Positions 1-7,751 of a DNA stretch of 31,260 nt are shown here, in pieces (position 1 is the stretch's first letter; each line of letters opens with the position of its first letter). The stretch lies in IMG/VR virus record IMGVR_UViG_3300044801_000032, positions 1 through 31,260 of that record. One strand, given 5' to 3'. The position numbers and the translations under genes were made by a program. The notes beneath the pieces were generated by a model. That model was not told the origin of the DNA. It searched no databases and saw nothing but the letters and a program-made list of their open reading frames with translations. This stretch comes from a virus.

Positions 1-474
1 TCATCTTTCACCTCGCGAGAAACCCCGCCGTTCAGGGCGGGGAGGTAAGCGAGAGCGCCCATCGGGCGCTTCTCTTTGGGATTTGACATATTCAGCGATG
101 ATCGCCAGCGGAGCGCCGCCGCACGATCCGACGAAATAGGAAGGCGACCAAAGAGCCTTGTCCTTGCCGCGCATGTGGACTTCTGGCCGCCATTCCCGAA
201 GCAGTCGGCTCGAAACGCCCTTGAGCGAATTGACGAGTTTCGGCAGAACCACGGTCGGCGGGTAGGTAACGAGCAAATGCACATGATCGTCTTCGCCGCC
301 GCACTCTTGCAGAGTTGCGCCGAAGTCGCTGCATACCTTGGAGAAGATGCCGCGCAAGTCGCTGATTGCCAGTTCAGACAGCACGTCGCGGCGGTATTTT
401 GTGATAAAGACCAAATGCGCGTGAAGGGCATAGACGACATGCCGCCCCTTACGGATTCCTGCATTTTCTGGCAT
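1..474 (-). CDS. tnpA: IS200/IS605 family Y1 transposase TnpA
   Basis: 157-aa HUH-type single-strand transposase. The start is the ATG at 474 (MPENAGIRKG...); the longer open frame upstream is antisense to tnpB and is ignored. Visible family marks are the N-terminal strand segment YALHAHLVFITKYRR (15-29), the HUH pair in DDHVHLLVTYPP (His64 and His66) and the segment SYFVGSCGG (112-120). The nucleophile candidate is Tyr129 in IIAEYVKSQRE. Family members cut single-stranded ends and transfer them through a 5'-phosphotyrosine. The length is at the upper end for the family because the frame runs through the left-end hairpin. It is divergent from tnpB with a 36-bp gap. No damage is visible. Confidence 0.93.
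   Translation of the reverse strand: MPENAGIRKGRHVVYALHAHLVFITKYRRDVLSELAISDLRGIFSKVCSDFGATLQECGGEDDHVHLLVTYPPTVVLPKLVNSLKGVSSRLLREWRPEVHMRGKDKALWSPSYFVGSCGGAPLAIIAEYVKSQREAPDGRSRLPPRPERRGFSRGER
23..42. repeat. IS605 left-end hairpin
   Basis: The arms CCCCGCC (23-29) and GGCGGGG (36-42) form a perfect 7-bp stem with a 6-nt loop. It sits inside the 3' end of tnpA. It matches the position and composition of the imperfect-palindrome hairpins bound by TnpA as single-stranded DNA. The right-end hairpin has a related CCCCGG/CCGGGG stem. Confidence 0.6.
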
Positions 475-510
475 ATTGCAAACCTCAAGACCGATATCTA
501 TATCGGCAAT
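475..510. promoter_or_regulatory. tnpA-tnpB divergent intergenic region with palindrome
   Basis: This is the 36-bp gap between the two divergent IS genes. It holds a near-perfect palindrome, CCGATAT (491-497) / ATATCGG (500-506). The gap is too short for two full non-overlapping promoters, so any promoters must extend into the coding ends. The palindrome could be an operator or form a transcript hairpin; its role is inference. Confidence 0.35.
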
Positions 511-1755
511 ATGCAAATGCGAGGCTTCCGTTTCAAGCTCCATCCTACGCCAGAACAGGAACGCGCCTTTCGGTCGTTCGCTGGCGTTTGCCGCCTTGTC
601 TACAATCTCGCGCTCGAACAACGCCGCGACCATTGGCGAAACTACCAGCGCAAGACGGGGCAAAAGCTGAATTACGTTGCGCAGGCGCGTGAACTGACGG
701 CGCTGCGTTCCGAGTTCGATTTCGTCGCCTCCGTCTCGCAGACATGCCAGCAACAAGCCCTTCGCGATCTGGATCGGGCTTTCGCCAATTTCTTCGCCGG
801 CCGTGCCAAATACCCGACTCCCCGTAAAAAGGGCTTGAACGACAATTTCAGGTTTCAGAGCCGTGAAGTTCAGATTGAACGCCTCAACGGCAAGTGGAGC
901 CGTGTCCGCCTCCCCAAGATTGGTTGGGTGAAATTCCGCGACACGCGCCAGCGCATTGGCAGGATGCTGAACGCGACCGTAAGCGCCGACGCCCTCGGCT
1001 GGCATATCTCCTTCGCCTGCGAAAACGAGTACGAGGCTCCCGCGTCCGAACTTCCCGGCGTTGGCATTGATCGCGGCGTCGCGAACACGCTGGCGCTGTC
1101 CAATGGCGAATTGCTGTCCCTGCCGGCGAACCTCGTCTTGCTGGATCGGCGCAAGCGGAAAGCGCAGAAAGTTCTTGCTCGAAAGAAACGCGGTTCCAAT
1201 CGACGGAGGAAGGCGTTGGGCCGTGTTGCGAAGATTTCGGCAAAGACCGCCCGCGTCCGCAAGGACTGGCAACACAAAGCCGCGCTGTCCATCGCGCAGC
1301 GGTTCGGGCACGTCGCGCTTGAAGACCTGAAAATCCGCAACATGACGGCAAGCGCGAAGGGAACGCTCACCGAGCCGGGCCGCAACGTGCGGCAGAAAGC
1401 CGGGCTGAATCGCTCGATCCTCGCTCAAGGCTGGCAATCGTTTGAAACGATCCTTGCCTACAAACTCGAAGAACGCGGCGGAACGCTGACGAAAGTTCCC
1501 GCCCCCTTTACGTCGCAAACCTGTTCGGTGTGCGGCTGCATTGACCGGAGAAGCCGCAAAAGCCAAGCGCGCTTTTCCTGTGTCCACTGCGGCCACGAAG
1601 CCCACGCCGACACGAACGCAGCTATCGAAATCTTGAGGCGGAACACGCCTTCTATGCGCATGGAGGAAGGGCATAAGCTCTCCGGTGAAGTGCGAACTGG
1701 ACGGGGTTTTAGGACCTCGGAAAATCCCCGGTTTTCAAGCCGGGGAAGATGTTAA
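511..1755 (+). CDS. tnpB: RNA-guided endonuclease TnpB, IS605 type
   Basis: 414-aa TnpB, the transposon-encoded RuvC nuclease related to Cas12. The start is the ATG at 511 (MQMRGFRFKL); a second ATG lies at 517. The N-terminal half is the wedge/REC-like region. The RuvC acidic residues can be placed at Asp187 (GVGIDRGVAN), Glu271 (HVALEDLKIRN) and Asp367 (HADTNAA). A four-cysteine zinc ribbon lies between the last two (CSVC at 338-341 and CVHC at 357-360). All catalytic positions are present, so the protein is probably active. In characterised relatives TnpB cleaves DNA guided by an omega RNA made from the right end and preserves the element at donor sites. The 3' end of the gene includes the right-end hairpin, so coding sequence and guide scaffold overlap. 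Confidence 0.93.
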   Translation: MQMRGFRFKLHPTPEQERAFRSFAGVCRLVYNLALEQRRDHWRNYQRKTGQKLNYVAQARELTALRSEFDFVASVSQTCQQQALRDLDRAFANFFAGRAKYPTPRKKGLNDNFRFQSREVQIERLNGKWSRVRLPKIGWVKFRDTRQRIGRMLNATVSADALGWHISFACENEYEAPASELPGVGIDRGVANTLALSNGELLSLPANLVLLDRRKRKAQKVLARKKRGSNRRRKALGRVAKISAKTARVRKDWQHKAALSIAQRFGHVALEDLKIRNMTASAKGTLTEPGRNVRQKAGLNRSILAQGWQSFETILAYKLEERGGTLTKVPAPFTSQTCSVCGCIDRRSRKSQARFSCVHCGHEAHADTNAAIEILRRNTPSMRMEEGHKLSGEVRTGRGFRTSENPRFSSRGRC

Positions 1756-1775
1756 GGCGTCGCTTCCGGCTTGGG
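1650..1775 (+). ncRNA. Candidate omega RNA (right-end RNA) of TnpB with guide
   Basis: TnpB guide RNAs come from the right end of the element, overlap the 3' end of tnpB and end with about 16-20 nt of flanking DNA as guide. The stem CCCCGG (1726-1731) / CCGGGG (1740-1745) lies just before the tnpB stop. If the element ends at 1755, the guide would start at 1756 and read into the 3' end of the neighbouring minus-strand gene. The scaffold start at 1650 is a guess. Placement follows family knowledge; expression cannot be seen here. Confidence 0.4.
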
Positions 1776-2066
1776 AAGCACAGGGAGGATGCCGAGTTTC
1801 CGTGCTGTCTCCTTGGCCTCGTGTAGGTCAGGATTGCTCGCTTCGTCCGCATCGTCGCGCTTTTGAGCCGCCTCGTGGTATTTTTTTACGAGATCACTGC
1901 AAAACTCGTACCCCGGATGATACGGAGGATGCTGCCCGATGCCGACGCTCTGGTTTTTCAAACAGATGGCATTCGCCCTCTGCAATTCCGAAAACGAAAC
2001 GTCGTCGGCGCGCGCGGCACCCGCGATAAGTGATCCGAGTAAAGCGAGGGTGATGGATGTTTTCAT
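1752..2066 (-). CDS. Small secreted hypothetical protein
   Basis: 104 aa. The start is the ATG at 2066, with AGGA about 9 nt upstream. The N-terminus is a clear signal peptide: MKTSITLALLGSLIAG, then ARA before DDV, a good signal peptidase I site near residue 20. The mature part is charged with two cysteines (CLKNQ and FCSDL), consistent with one disulfide in the periplasm. No family is recognised. The stop codon (1752-1754) lies exactly at the presumed right end of the IS605 element, so the C-terminus (KPEATP) may have been cut or altered by the insertion. It is not obviously phage-derived and could be a host gene or cargo caught between the two insertion sequences. Confidence 0.65.
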   Translation of the reverse strand: MKTSITLALLGSLIAGAARADDVSFSELQRANAICLKNQSVGIGQHPPYHPGYEFCSDLVKKYHEAAQKRDDADEASNPDLHEAKETARKLGILPVLPKPEATP

Positions 2067-2090
2067 TTCGCATGGTCCTATGAGATCGTT

Positions 2091-2666
2091 CCAAATTTAG
2101 CCGATGGTCACCGATATGCGAAACTGGACGACCGGCGGAAGGAACTTCTCGAAGAATGGTTTGAGCAGACGCCTGTGCTTCGGCAAGCCTTTTGGTGCAA
2201 AGAGCAATTCTTTGATCTTTACGACAACCCAACAGCGGCGCACGCTCAAAGGGCTTACCGGGATTGGATTGCGGCGATGCCCGTAGAGGTCTCGACCGCT
2301 TTTGCCCCAATTCCAACCGCGATGAAACGATGGTCGGGCAATATCTTTGGCTATTTCGACCACCCCTACACGAATGCCTATACGGAGTCGGTGAACCGGC
2401 TGATCGGAGACTTTGAGCGGGCTGGACGTGGCTATTCGTTCGAGATCTTGCGGGCGAAATCTCTTCTGTCGCACGGCGTCTTTAAGGTCGAGCGCCCAAA
2501 GTTCTCCCGCTTTTCGCGCCCGGCCGGCGTCGTGGACTTTGGGACGATGGCGCCAGCGGAGACCGGAAAGAACTACGGCATTCCGATTGATTGGCTGGCC
2601 GACGCTCTCAGATCAACCCCTGAGGCCTTTCAGACGGCCGAAGACGCAACGATCAAATCAACCTGA
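2091..2666 (+). pseudogene. ISL3-family transposase remnant, 5' truncated
   Basis: An open frame from about 2091 has no proper start but reads as the C-terminal third of an ISL3-type DDE transposase. It opens NLADGHRYAKLDDRRKELLE, continues through a helical segment (WFEQTPVLRQAFWCKEQF) and contains the hallmark YTNAYTESVNRLIGDFERAG, which carries the catalytic Glu of the DDE triad. It ends at the TGA at 2664-2666 after a tail of about 75 residues. The first two catalytic Asp residues and the N-terminal zinc/HTH region are missing, so it cannot be functional. Identification rests on the C-terminal motif and is firm. An internal ATG-type start is possible but would not restore the catalytic domain. 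Confidence 0.85.
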
Positions 2667-2681
2667 AATTACGCATACCCT

Positions 2682-2708
2682 AAAAAAGCCGCCTTGCGGG
2701 GCGGCTTT
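2682..2708 (-). terminator. Rho-independent terminator of the phage structural operon
   Basis: Read on the minus strand, a GCCGCC/GGCGGC stem of 6 bp, extended by A-U pairs, is followed by six T residues (2682-2687). It lies about 35 nt past the stop of the last tail gene. On the plus strand the same hairpin has only a weak T run, so it may also slow transcription from the ISL3 remnant. Confidence 0.85.
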
Positions 2709-2741
2709 GGTCTCCAGAGAGATGGCGCGAGGTTGGGTAGG

Positions 2742-5363
2742 CTAGAACCCCATACAGTAATAAATAACAGCATCAGCAGCAGCAATCGTTGTCGCTTGGA
2801 ACGTCACGGACGTTGTTGTGTACGCTGTTTGCTTCAGTGTGCCTGAAGGCGTCGTCATATCCTGCGCTTCGCACGCATAGCCAGTCGGGGCAGCTGGGAG
2901 CGCGCTAAGAATGATCGTCCCCGCAGTACAAATAACAGCGGAGAATTTGCCTGCTGTTGCACCGCCGACGAAGCTGGATGCTGCGCAAGAGCCTGTGGTT
3001 CCAGTTGGGGCCGTTCCGGTTGCGATATGCGCTGTTGCTGAAACTTCGCCAACGATAGCAAGGCCGCTGGCATTCAGCGTTGCGAGCGTTACCCCCGCCG
3101 TATTACGCCAGACGTGCGTATTAACGTCTTGGTACCAAGTGCCGACGCCAGAGCCAAAGACGGTTTGATAGTAAGGCGTCCCGTTGTTGTCGTGTAGCGC
3201 TTCGTACGCTGTTGAATTTGCGGACCCTGTGGATAGCTGCCATTGGCTGACAACACCGACGCCAACCGATGGGTTTGCTAGCCCGAAGGCCAGCGTCCCC
3301 GTCGTGGGCTGATTTATCCGGTTTAAGTTCGTCCCAGTGTACGAGTTTGGCTCGATTAGATCAGCGTACCCCGTTTGGCTCCCGCCCAAGTCGTTGATCG
3401 CGCCCGTCGTCACATACCGCGCGTCTATTTGATGCGCCTGGACGCCCGTCGCTCCGCTTTCGATCTGGACGCAATAATTAGCGTTGAGCGAGCTACCGAA
3501 TTCCTGGCATCGGATATTCGTTGCTTGGAAATCGTTAGTCGTCCCGAGAACGTCTATAACCGGATATGTCCCCGATAGCGACGTTCCGAAAAACTGGACA
3601 TTCGATAGTTGAACATCACGCGCGGCGCTGCTCAGTCCGTTGGTTCCGCTGGCCCCAAGCCGCGAATTGCTGATCTCGACGCCGTGCGTGATCGAGGCAC
3701 CAGCATCGGCTAAAACTTGAAGAGCGGAACCGTCTGCCGATCCTTGCGCGCCCACGCCATGAGCGTTGGTGATGTCAGAGTTGACAAACTTAAACTCCTC
3801 CCCGCCCTCGATCGAAACACAGTGCTGCTTGGCCCCTTCGCATTCAAGATCGTCAGCATTGAGAAAAGCGGGGAAATATGACGCACTCGCAGCGGAGTTA
3901 ACAACACGAAGGCCATAATTGAGCTGCAACGCCGCGACGTGGTGCATGCTCATGGTGTTAGCAAGTCCATCCCATTGGATGCCGACCGTTGTAGACCCTG
4001 CGTAATTCTGGCCGGAAATCGCCACGTTATCCAGAATGAGTTGGTCCGAGCGTGTCGCGCCCGTCGCCGCATCATGCCAGTAAATGCCGTAATCGCTCGT
4101 CGGCTGGTTCACCGTCATGACAACATCGCGGAGCGTTACCGTGTTGTTCCCGGTGTCAACGTCTGCCCCACGGATCATGTTGTCTAGGTTCACCCGCTGG
4201 ACGAGGGCGTTGTATGTGTTCTGGATATGGATACCGGCCCCGGCTGTTTTCGATCCGTTACCGATAATCCCAAGGTTCGTTACTCGTTGATCGCGTGTAT
4301 TAGCTGCTGGTGCAGGTTGCCCAAGTTGCACGCAATCCGACGCGCCGTTCGCGCAATTGATGTATGATGTTTGCGGGTTCTCGCCGTCCAGACAAACAAA
4401 GCTTGTCGATATAACCAGCGTCCCGAGCAGATTGTATGGGCTATACTGCGCTGGGTAGTATACGCATTTTCCGCCTGAATTTCCGCTATTCAAGGCTATC
4501 TGCGCCGCCGCTGCATTGATCGCGTTTTGCGCGCAAGTCGTAATATCAGTGGCCGCTTGTGCTGCCGTGCAAAAATCCATAACCGATATGCGGTCTTGCG
4601 CCCAATTTTGGATTGATCGCGATAGCGCCGAAGTACCGCCCTGCGTGTAATTGACACCAGCCGCAGGACCGCCGTAACCGAGAAGCCCCCCGCTAGCATT
4701 GAGCGCATTGGTCAGCGCCCCCGAGACCCCCGTTCCCGGCGTAACCGCCGAAGTCCGCCCCGCCGTGCTCGTTGTGGTTACGATCTGCCCCGCCGTTGTG
4801 CTGGGGAGGGTGGTTGCGATGGAGGACGAAACCTGAGCCCCTGTCTGGAATCCACCAGACGTTCCTGTGTTGGACGTAAGCGCCGGAAGCACGCCGCTGC
4901 CAAGCGCGGCGGAGTTTCCGAGATTGCCGCCGTTGTTGAGGAGGAGACCGCTTGGCGTCCCGCCGACGATGGGAGCGCCGACCGTAAGAACGTTCCCCGC
5001 CGGTGTCGTCAGCTCCGACGTGGCCCCGCCGATTTGAACGAACAACCCCGATGATGTCGCCCACATATCGCCATTGTTCGGCGAAGAAGGGGCAATGCCC
5101 GGCAGGATATTGAAACCGGTCCCGGCCGCCGAAGACGCGACCGTGCCGAGGCCGCCGAGCATGATATCTCCGGCCTTGTTTAGAGCCGTATAGCCCAGGA
5201 CGTCTTGCTTGGCTTGGAATGCCTGAACCCACTGCCCAGGCGTCGGGACGTAGCCGTATTGAGCAAAAAAAGGCAAAAAGGACTGAGCCGAGACCGGTGC
5301 CGGTCCGATCGCGAGAATCGCTCCGCACAGCGCCGCCCAAATCGATTTTCTACCGTAGCTCAT
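2742..5363 (-). CDS. Tailspike-like right-handed beta-helix protein with signal peptide
   Basis: 873 aa, last gene of the operon. The start is the ATG at 5363 with GAGGT 8 nt upstream. A TTG five codons further up is less likely. Residues 1-27 form a signal peptide (MSYGRKSIWAALCGAILA, then PVSAQ). Next come a short segment typical of tail-fibre bases (PGQWVQAFQAKQDVLGY) and a Gly/Thr-rich linker. From about residue 250, after NWAQDRISVMDF, there is a long beta-helix-like region of the tailspike type with repeated V/I-x-N-x turns (RVTNLGIIGNGS, LILDNVAISGQN, GVEISNSRLG). The C-terminal ~200 residues look like a trimerisation or receptor-binding knob ending YYCMGF. The role is probably host surface binding or polysaccharide degradation; no catalytic residues can be named. 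A signal peptide is odd for a cytoplasmically assembled tailspike. Confidence 0.8.
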   Translation of the reverse strand: MSYGRKSIWAALCGAILAIGPAPVSAQSFLPFFAQYGYVPTPGQWVQAFQAKQDVLGYTALNKAGDIMLGGLGTVASSAAGTGFNILPGIAPSSPNNGDMWATSSGLFVQIGGATSELTTPAGNVLTVGAPIVGGTPSGLLLNNGGNLGNSAALGSGVLPALTSNTGTSGGFQTGAQVSSSIATTLPSTTAGQIVTTTSTAGRTSAVTPGTGVSGALTNALNASGGLLGYGGPAAGVNYTQGGTSALSRSIQNWAQDRISVMDFCTAAQAATDITTCAQNAINAAAAQIALNSGNSGGKCVYYPAQYSPYNLLGTLVISTSFVCLDGENPQTSYINCANGASDCVQLGQPAPAANTRDQRVTNLGIIGNGSKTAGAGIHIQNTYNALVQRVNLDNMIRGADVDTGNNTVTLRDVVMTVNQPTSDYGIYWHDAATGATRSDQLILDNVAISGQNYAGSTTVGIQWDGLANTMSMHHVAALQLNYGLRVVNSAASASYFPAFLNADDLECEGAKQHCVSIEGGEEFKFVNSDITNAHGVGAQGSADGSALQVLADAGASITHGVEISNSRLGASGTNGLSSAARDVQLSNVQFFGTSLSGTYPVIDVLGTTNDFQATNIRCQEFGSSLNANYCVQIESGATGVQAHQIDARYVTTGAINDLGGSQTGYADLIEPNSYTGTNLNRINQPTTGTLAFGLANPSVGVGVVSQWQLSTGSANSTAYEALHDNNGTPYYQTVFGSGVGTWYQDVNTHVWRNTAGVTLATLNASGLAIVGEVSATAHIATGTAPTGTTGSCAASSFVGGATAGKFSAVICTAGTIILSALPAAPTGYACEAQDMTTPSGTLKQTAYTTTSVTFQATTIAAADAVIYYCMGF

Positions 5364-5379
5364 CGGCGGTGACCTCAAT

Positions 5380-5399
5380 AAAAAACCGCTCGGAGGCGG
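5380..5399 (-). terminator. Weak rho-independent terminator before the tailspike gene
   Basis: The minus strand reads CCGC-CTCCGA-GCGG followed by six T residues (5380-5385). The stem is only 4-5 bp. It sits between the 5428-6198 gene and the tailspike gene, so it could lower tailspike expression relative to the rest of the operon. Confidence 0.5.
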
Positions 5400-5427
5400 C
5401 TGCTTTTAAACGCGGAGAAGACTTGAA

Positions 5428-6198
5428 TTAGAGCTTTTCGCAGTAAAGAAGCGCGACGTTCACGGGTCGTGTTTCCAAATCCACATTTGCGGCGGCATTG
5501 GTTGCCGCTGATATCGGACTGGTAGAACTGTAGATCTGTGCTCCGTATCTCGGGCTAGTTTCGCTGCCCGCGCCGGATGGGCTATAATATTCCGTTGTCG
5601 CGGGAATTGATGTATTCACATAAAAATTCTGCATCGCGAAAGCTTCGATGGAACCCAGCGTCCGTGCGTTTGGATCAATAATGCCAGCCGTATCGAGGCC
5701 GCGAATGAAATAACCGACCAGATTGACCGTGCCCCCTGAACCATTCGCCGCCGCCCATCCTGAAGGGCACGAAGAGAGATGGAACGCCTCGACGACATGA
5801 GACGGCACTGTCGTGACAGGATTCGGCGAAAGGAGCTGAAACTGTACGCCATCATAGAGAATGCTCGCGCCGCCGCCGCCAAGTTCGCCGCCCGTTAGCG
5901 GGACGAGCCCGGTGGGGGACGGCTTCAAAATGTTGGTTGCGGTCAGCCCAGAAAGGATGACGGTTGCCGCCGAAGTGTTCGCCGCACCGGGGATGAAATT
6001 GATGACGACGCCAAGGACATCGCTCAATTTCTGAACGTTGGGGATTGTAATTATTTGAGCGTTGGCGGTGCCCGCCGCGTTCCCGCCCCATGTTGCTTGC
6101 TGGTAGAATTGGGCTTGGGCCGGAGCGGCAATTAGCGATGCCGCGAAAAGTACGGCGGTAAAAAGCGCCCCTAATTTTTTGAAGGCGGTCTTGATCAT
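5428..6198 (-). CDS. Tail collar/fibre-tip-like protein with signal peptide
   Basis: 256 aa. The start is the ATG at 6198 in an ATGA overlap with the upstream gene. The N-terminus is a strong signal peptide (KTAFKKLGALFTAVLFAASL, ending AQAQ, cleavage near residue 30). The central part is a beta-rich domain (IITIPNVQKLSDVLGVVINF). The C-terminal half resembles phage tail-collar or fibre-tip domains: SSCPSGWAAANGSGGTVNL, GYFIRGLDTAGIIDPNAR, TLGSIEAFAMQNF and the closing ETRPVNVALLYCEKL, a common end of receptor-binding tips. Probable role: distal part of a tail fibre. It lies between two other fibre genes that also have signal peptides. Confidence 0.8.
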   Translation of the reverse strand: MIKTAFKKLGALFTAVLFAASLIAAPAQAQFYQQATWGGNAAGTANAQIITIPNVQKLSDVLGVVINFIPGAANTSAATVILSGLTATNILKPSPTGLVPLTGGELGGGGASILYDGVQFQLLSPNPVTTVPSHVVEAFHLSSCPSGWAAANGSGGTVNLVGYFIRGLDTAGIIDPNARTLGSIEAFAMQNFYVNTSIPATTEYYSPSGAGSETSPRYGAQIYSSTSPISAATNAAANVDLETRPVNVALLYCEKL

Positions 6199-6983
6199 GG
6201 TGCGAAGCTCCAATTAGTCTGGGCTGAATAATAGGTGAAGCAGCCGCTTTGTCCATTGATATTGAGAACGACGCTCGCGGCGCCCCCAATCGTCGTGCCT
6301 CCTGGAGCCGTAATTGTCACAGGATAAGGATTGAAATTACGCGCAAGATCTTGGATGCAGAATTTCTTGCCATTTGGCGCGTTGGCTAGAAGGGTTGCGG
6401 ATGATGCTGCTGGAGATAATGTTCGCTGAAGTCCAATATCGCCATCAGTCGCGCCAATAGTAAACGCACCGGAAACCGTGATGACGCGCGCGCTGGAGCC
6501 AATAGGGCTGAAGCTCGTCCAGCCAGCCCCTCCAGTATCAGGATCCGTCGTATTATTATCAACCGTGTTGAACCAAAGATTGCCGGGCGTGGCGGAGGAC
6601 AGAACCGCCCCTAAAGGATACCCCCCGATCGAAGATGAGAACGCAGAATCATAAACAATGGGACCGCCTGCCGCTTGCCATTGCGCCCATTGTGTAATCT
6701 GCATCAAAATGCCGTTGAAGTCGCTCCCGAACGGCGGCGCGCCGCCCGCGCCGACCGGTAGAAAGGTCAGCGGCGGGAAGCCGTCCGTCAGCGATGCAGC
6801 GCCGTTTTGAATACCGATTTGGGAGGTCTTGGGAATCGAGTGGATATAGCTTGACCCCGCCGAGTTACCCCATGGGATCGGGAATTTTGGCGGGACCGCA
6901 GACGCATTGATTGCCCTGGCCGTGGGCGCGAAGCCGCCGGCCAGGATACAGGCCAATATAATTCTTCGGATCATCTGGCTCAC
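6195..6983 (-). CDS. Tail fibre protein with signal peptide
   Basis: 262 aa. Residues 1-24 are signal-peptide-like (MSQMIRRIILACILAGG, then TARA). The next region matches a common fibre base domain found after baseplate genes: KFPIPWGNSAGSSYIHSIP, ASLTDGFPPLTFLPVGAGG, PPFGSDFNGILMQITQWAQW and the NNTTDPDTGGAGW motif. The C-terminal ~90 residues are beta-rich and of unknown fold. It starts 3 nt after the DUF2612 gene and overlaps the next gene by 4 nt. The family match to fibres is firm; the signal peptide is the unusual part. Confidence 0.85.
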   Translation of the reverse strand: MSQMIRRIILACILAGGFAPTARAINASAVPPKFPIPWGNSAGSSYIHSIPKTSQIGIQNGAASLTDGFPPLTFLPVGAGGAPPFGSDFNGILMQITQWAQWQAAGGPIVYDSAFSSSIGGYPLGAVLSSATPGNLWFNTVDNNTTDPDTGGAGWTSFSPIGSSARVITVSGAFTIGATDGDIGLQRTLSPAASSATLLANAPNGKKFCIQDLARNFNPYPVTITAPGGTTIGGAASVVLNINGQSGCFTYYSAQTNWSFAP

Positions 6984-6986
6984 CTA

Positions 6987-7751
6987 TTAGGGGGGGTTCT
7001 GAACAACGCTTGCAGTAACCCCAACGGGTTTGGGGATGACCCCGGATTGCTCGACAATAGCAAGCTCCCCCGGCGTCAGTGTGAAGTTAAAGACGTAGAA
7101 AATCGTCATGTTTGGCTTTGCGCCGATGTCGCCAAAAGAAGCCTGTCCAAAGGGTTGTCCGGCCCCCGTTTCGTTAAAGCTGAAGGATGGACCGGCCGCC
7201 GGATTTTTATCCGTAACGTAAGCATTCCCCCGATTTGGAAAGAGCAGGAGCAAGATCTGATTAATGCTCGGAACGGACCCATTCGAAATATTCGAAAGGG
7301 CCTTGGCGAGAATCAGCGTGCGATAGACGCTATCGCTGAGCTGATAATTTCCGGTCGAAACCTCGCCGTTGTAGAAGGGCGATTCCCCGAATGTTCCGAC
7401 CGTGTTGCCTTGCCCTTCGAAGCCAAGATAAGTCCCATTCGGGACGCTCAAGGTCCGTGAGACGTTGACGATCCGGCCACAGCAATCGAGGCCGTATCCT
7501 TGTGCCGTATCGACGTTGAACATGAGATCGAAGAACGCATCGATATTCGCTGACTGGTCGAGATAGGAATAGAAGTTTAGAAGCAGTTGCGTCAGGATTT
7601 CGGAATTTGCATATTGACTCAGGACTGTTGCCCAAACGTCAAATTTTGGGATCGTTCCCAACGGGGAAACGCCGATCGCGAATTGCCCGATGCCGTTGGA
7701 CCCAGCGCCCGGCCCCGGTGGATATGAAGGGCCTGACATTGGCCAGCTCAC
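6987..7751 (-). CDS. DUF2612 baseplate/tail protein (tail protein I-like)
   Basis: 254 aa. In contractile-tail phages this family follows baseplate J and links the wedge to fibres, as P2 gpI does. Family-like segments are [59 protein letters not shown] and [11 protein letters not shown]. The C-terminus ([20 protein letters not shown]) is also typical. It overlaps the J-like gene by 4 nt (ATGA), which suggests translational coupling. Confidence 0.85.
   Translation of the reverse strand: MSWPMSGPSYPPGPGAGSNGIGQFAIGVSPLGTIPKFDVWATVLSQYANSEILTQLLLNFYSYLDQSANIDAFFDLMFNVDTAQGYGLDCCGRIVNVSRTLSVPNGTYLGFEGQGNTVGTFGESPFYNGEVSTGNYQLSDSVYRTLILAKALSNISNGSVPSINQILLLLFPNRGNAYVTDKNPAAGPSFSFNETGAGQPFGQASFGDIGAKPNMTIFYVFNFTLTPGELAIVEQSGVIPKPVGVTASVVQNPP

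Larger units (their letters stand above)
1..1755. mobile_element. IS200/IS605-type insertion sequence with divergent tnpA and tnpB
   Basis: A Y1 HUH transposase gene on the minus strand and a tnpB gene on the plus strand are arranged divergently, the IS605 layout. A GC-rich hairpin lies near each outer edge (23-42 and 1726-1745), as expected for the subterminal hairpins that TnpA recognises. Such elements have no terminal inverted repeats and make no target duplication. The right end is placed near 1755 by inference, because the tnpB stop follows the right hairpin by only a few bases. The left end is not fixed: the tnpA stop is at the first base of the window, so the true boundary and the target motif may lie outside. 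Both genes look intact, so the element may be active. Confidence 0.85.

Noticed and set aside
1-1674. 557-aa minus-strand open frame across the whole IS element
   Set aside because: Only its last 157 codons are TnpA. The rest is the complement of tnpB and has no domain pattern of its own.
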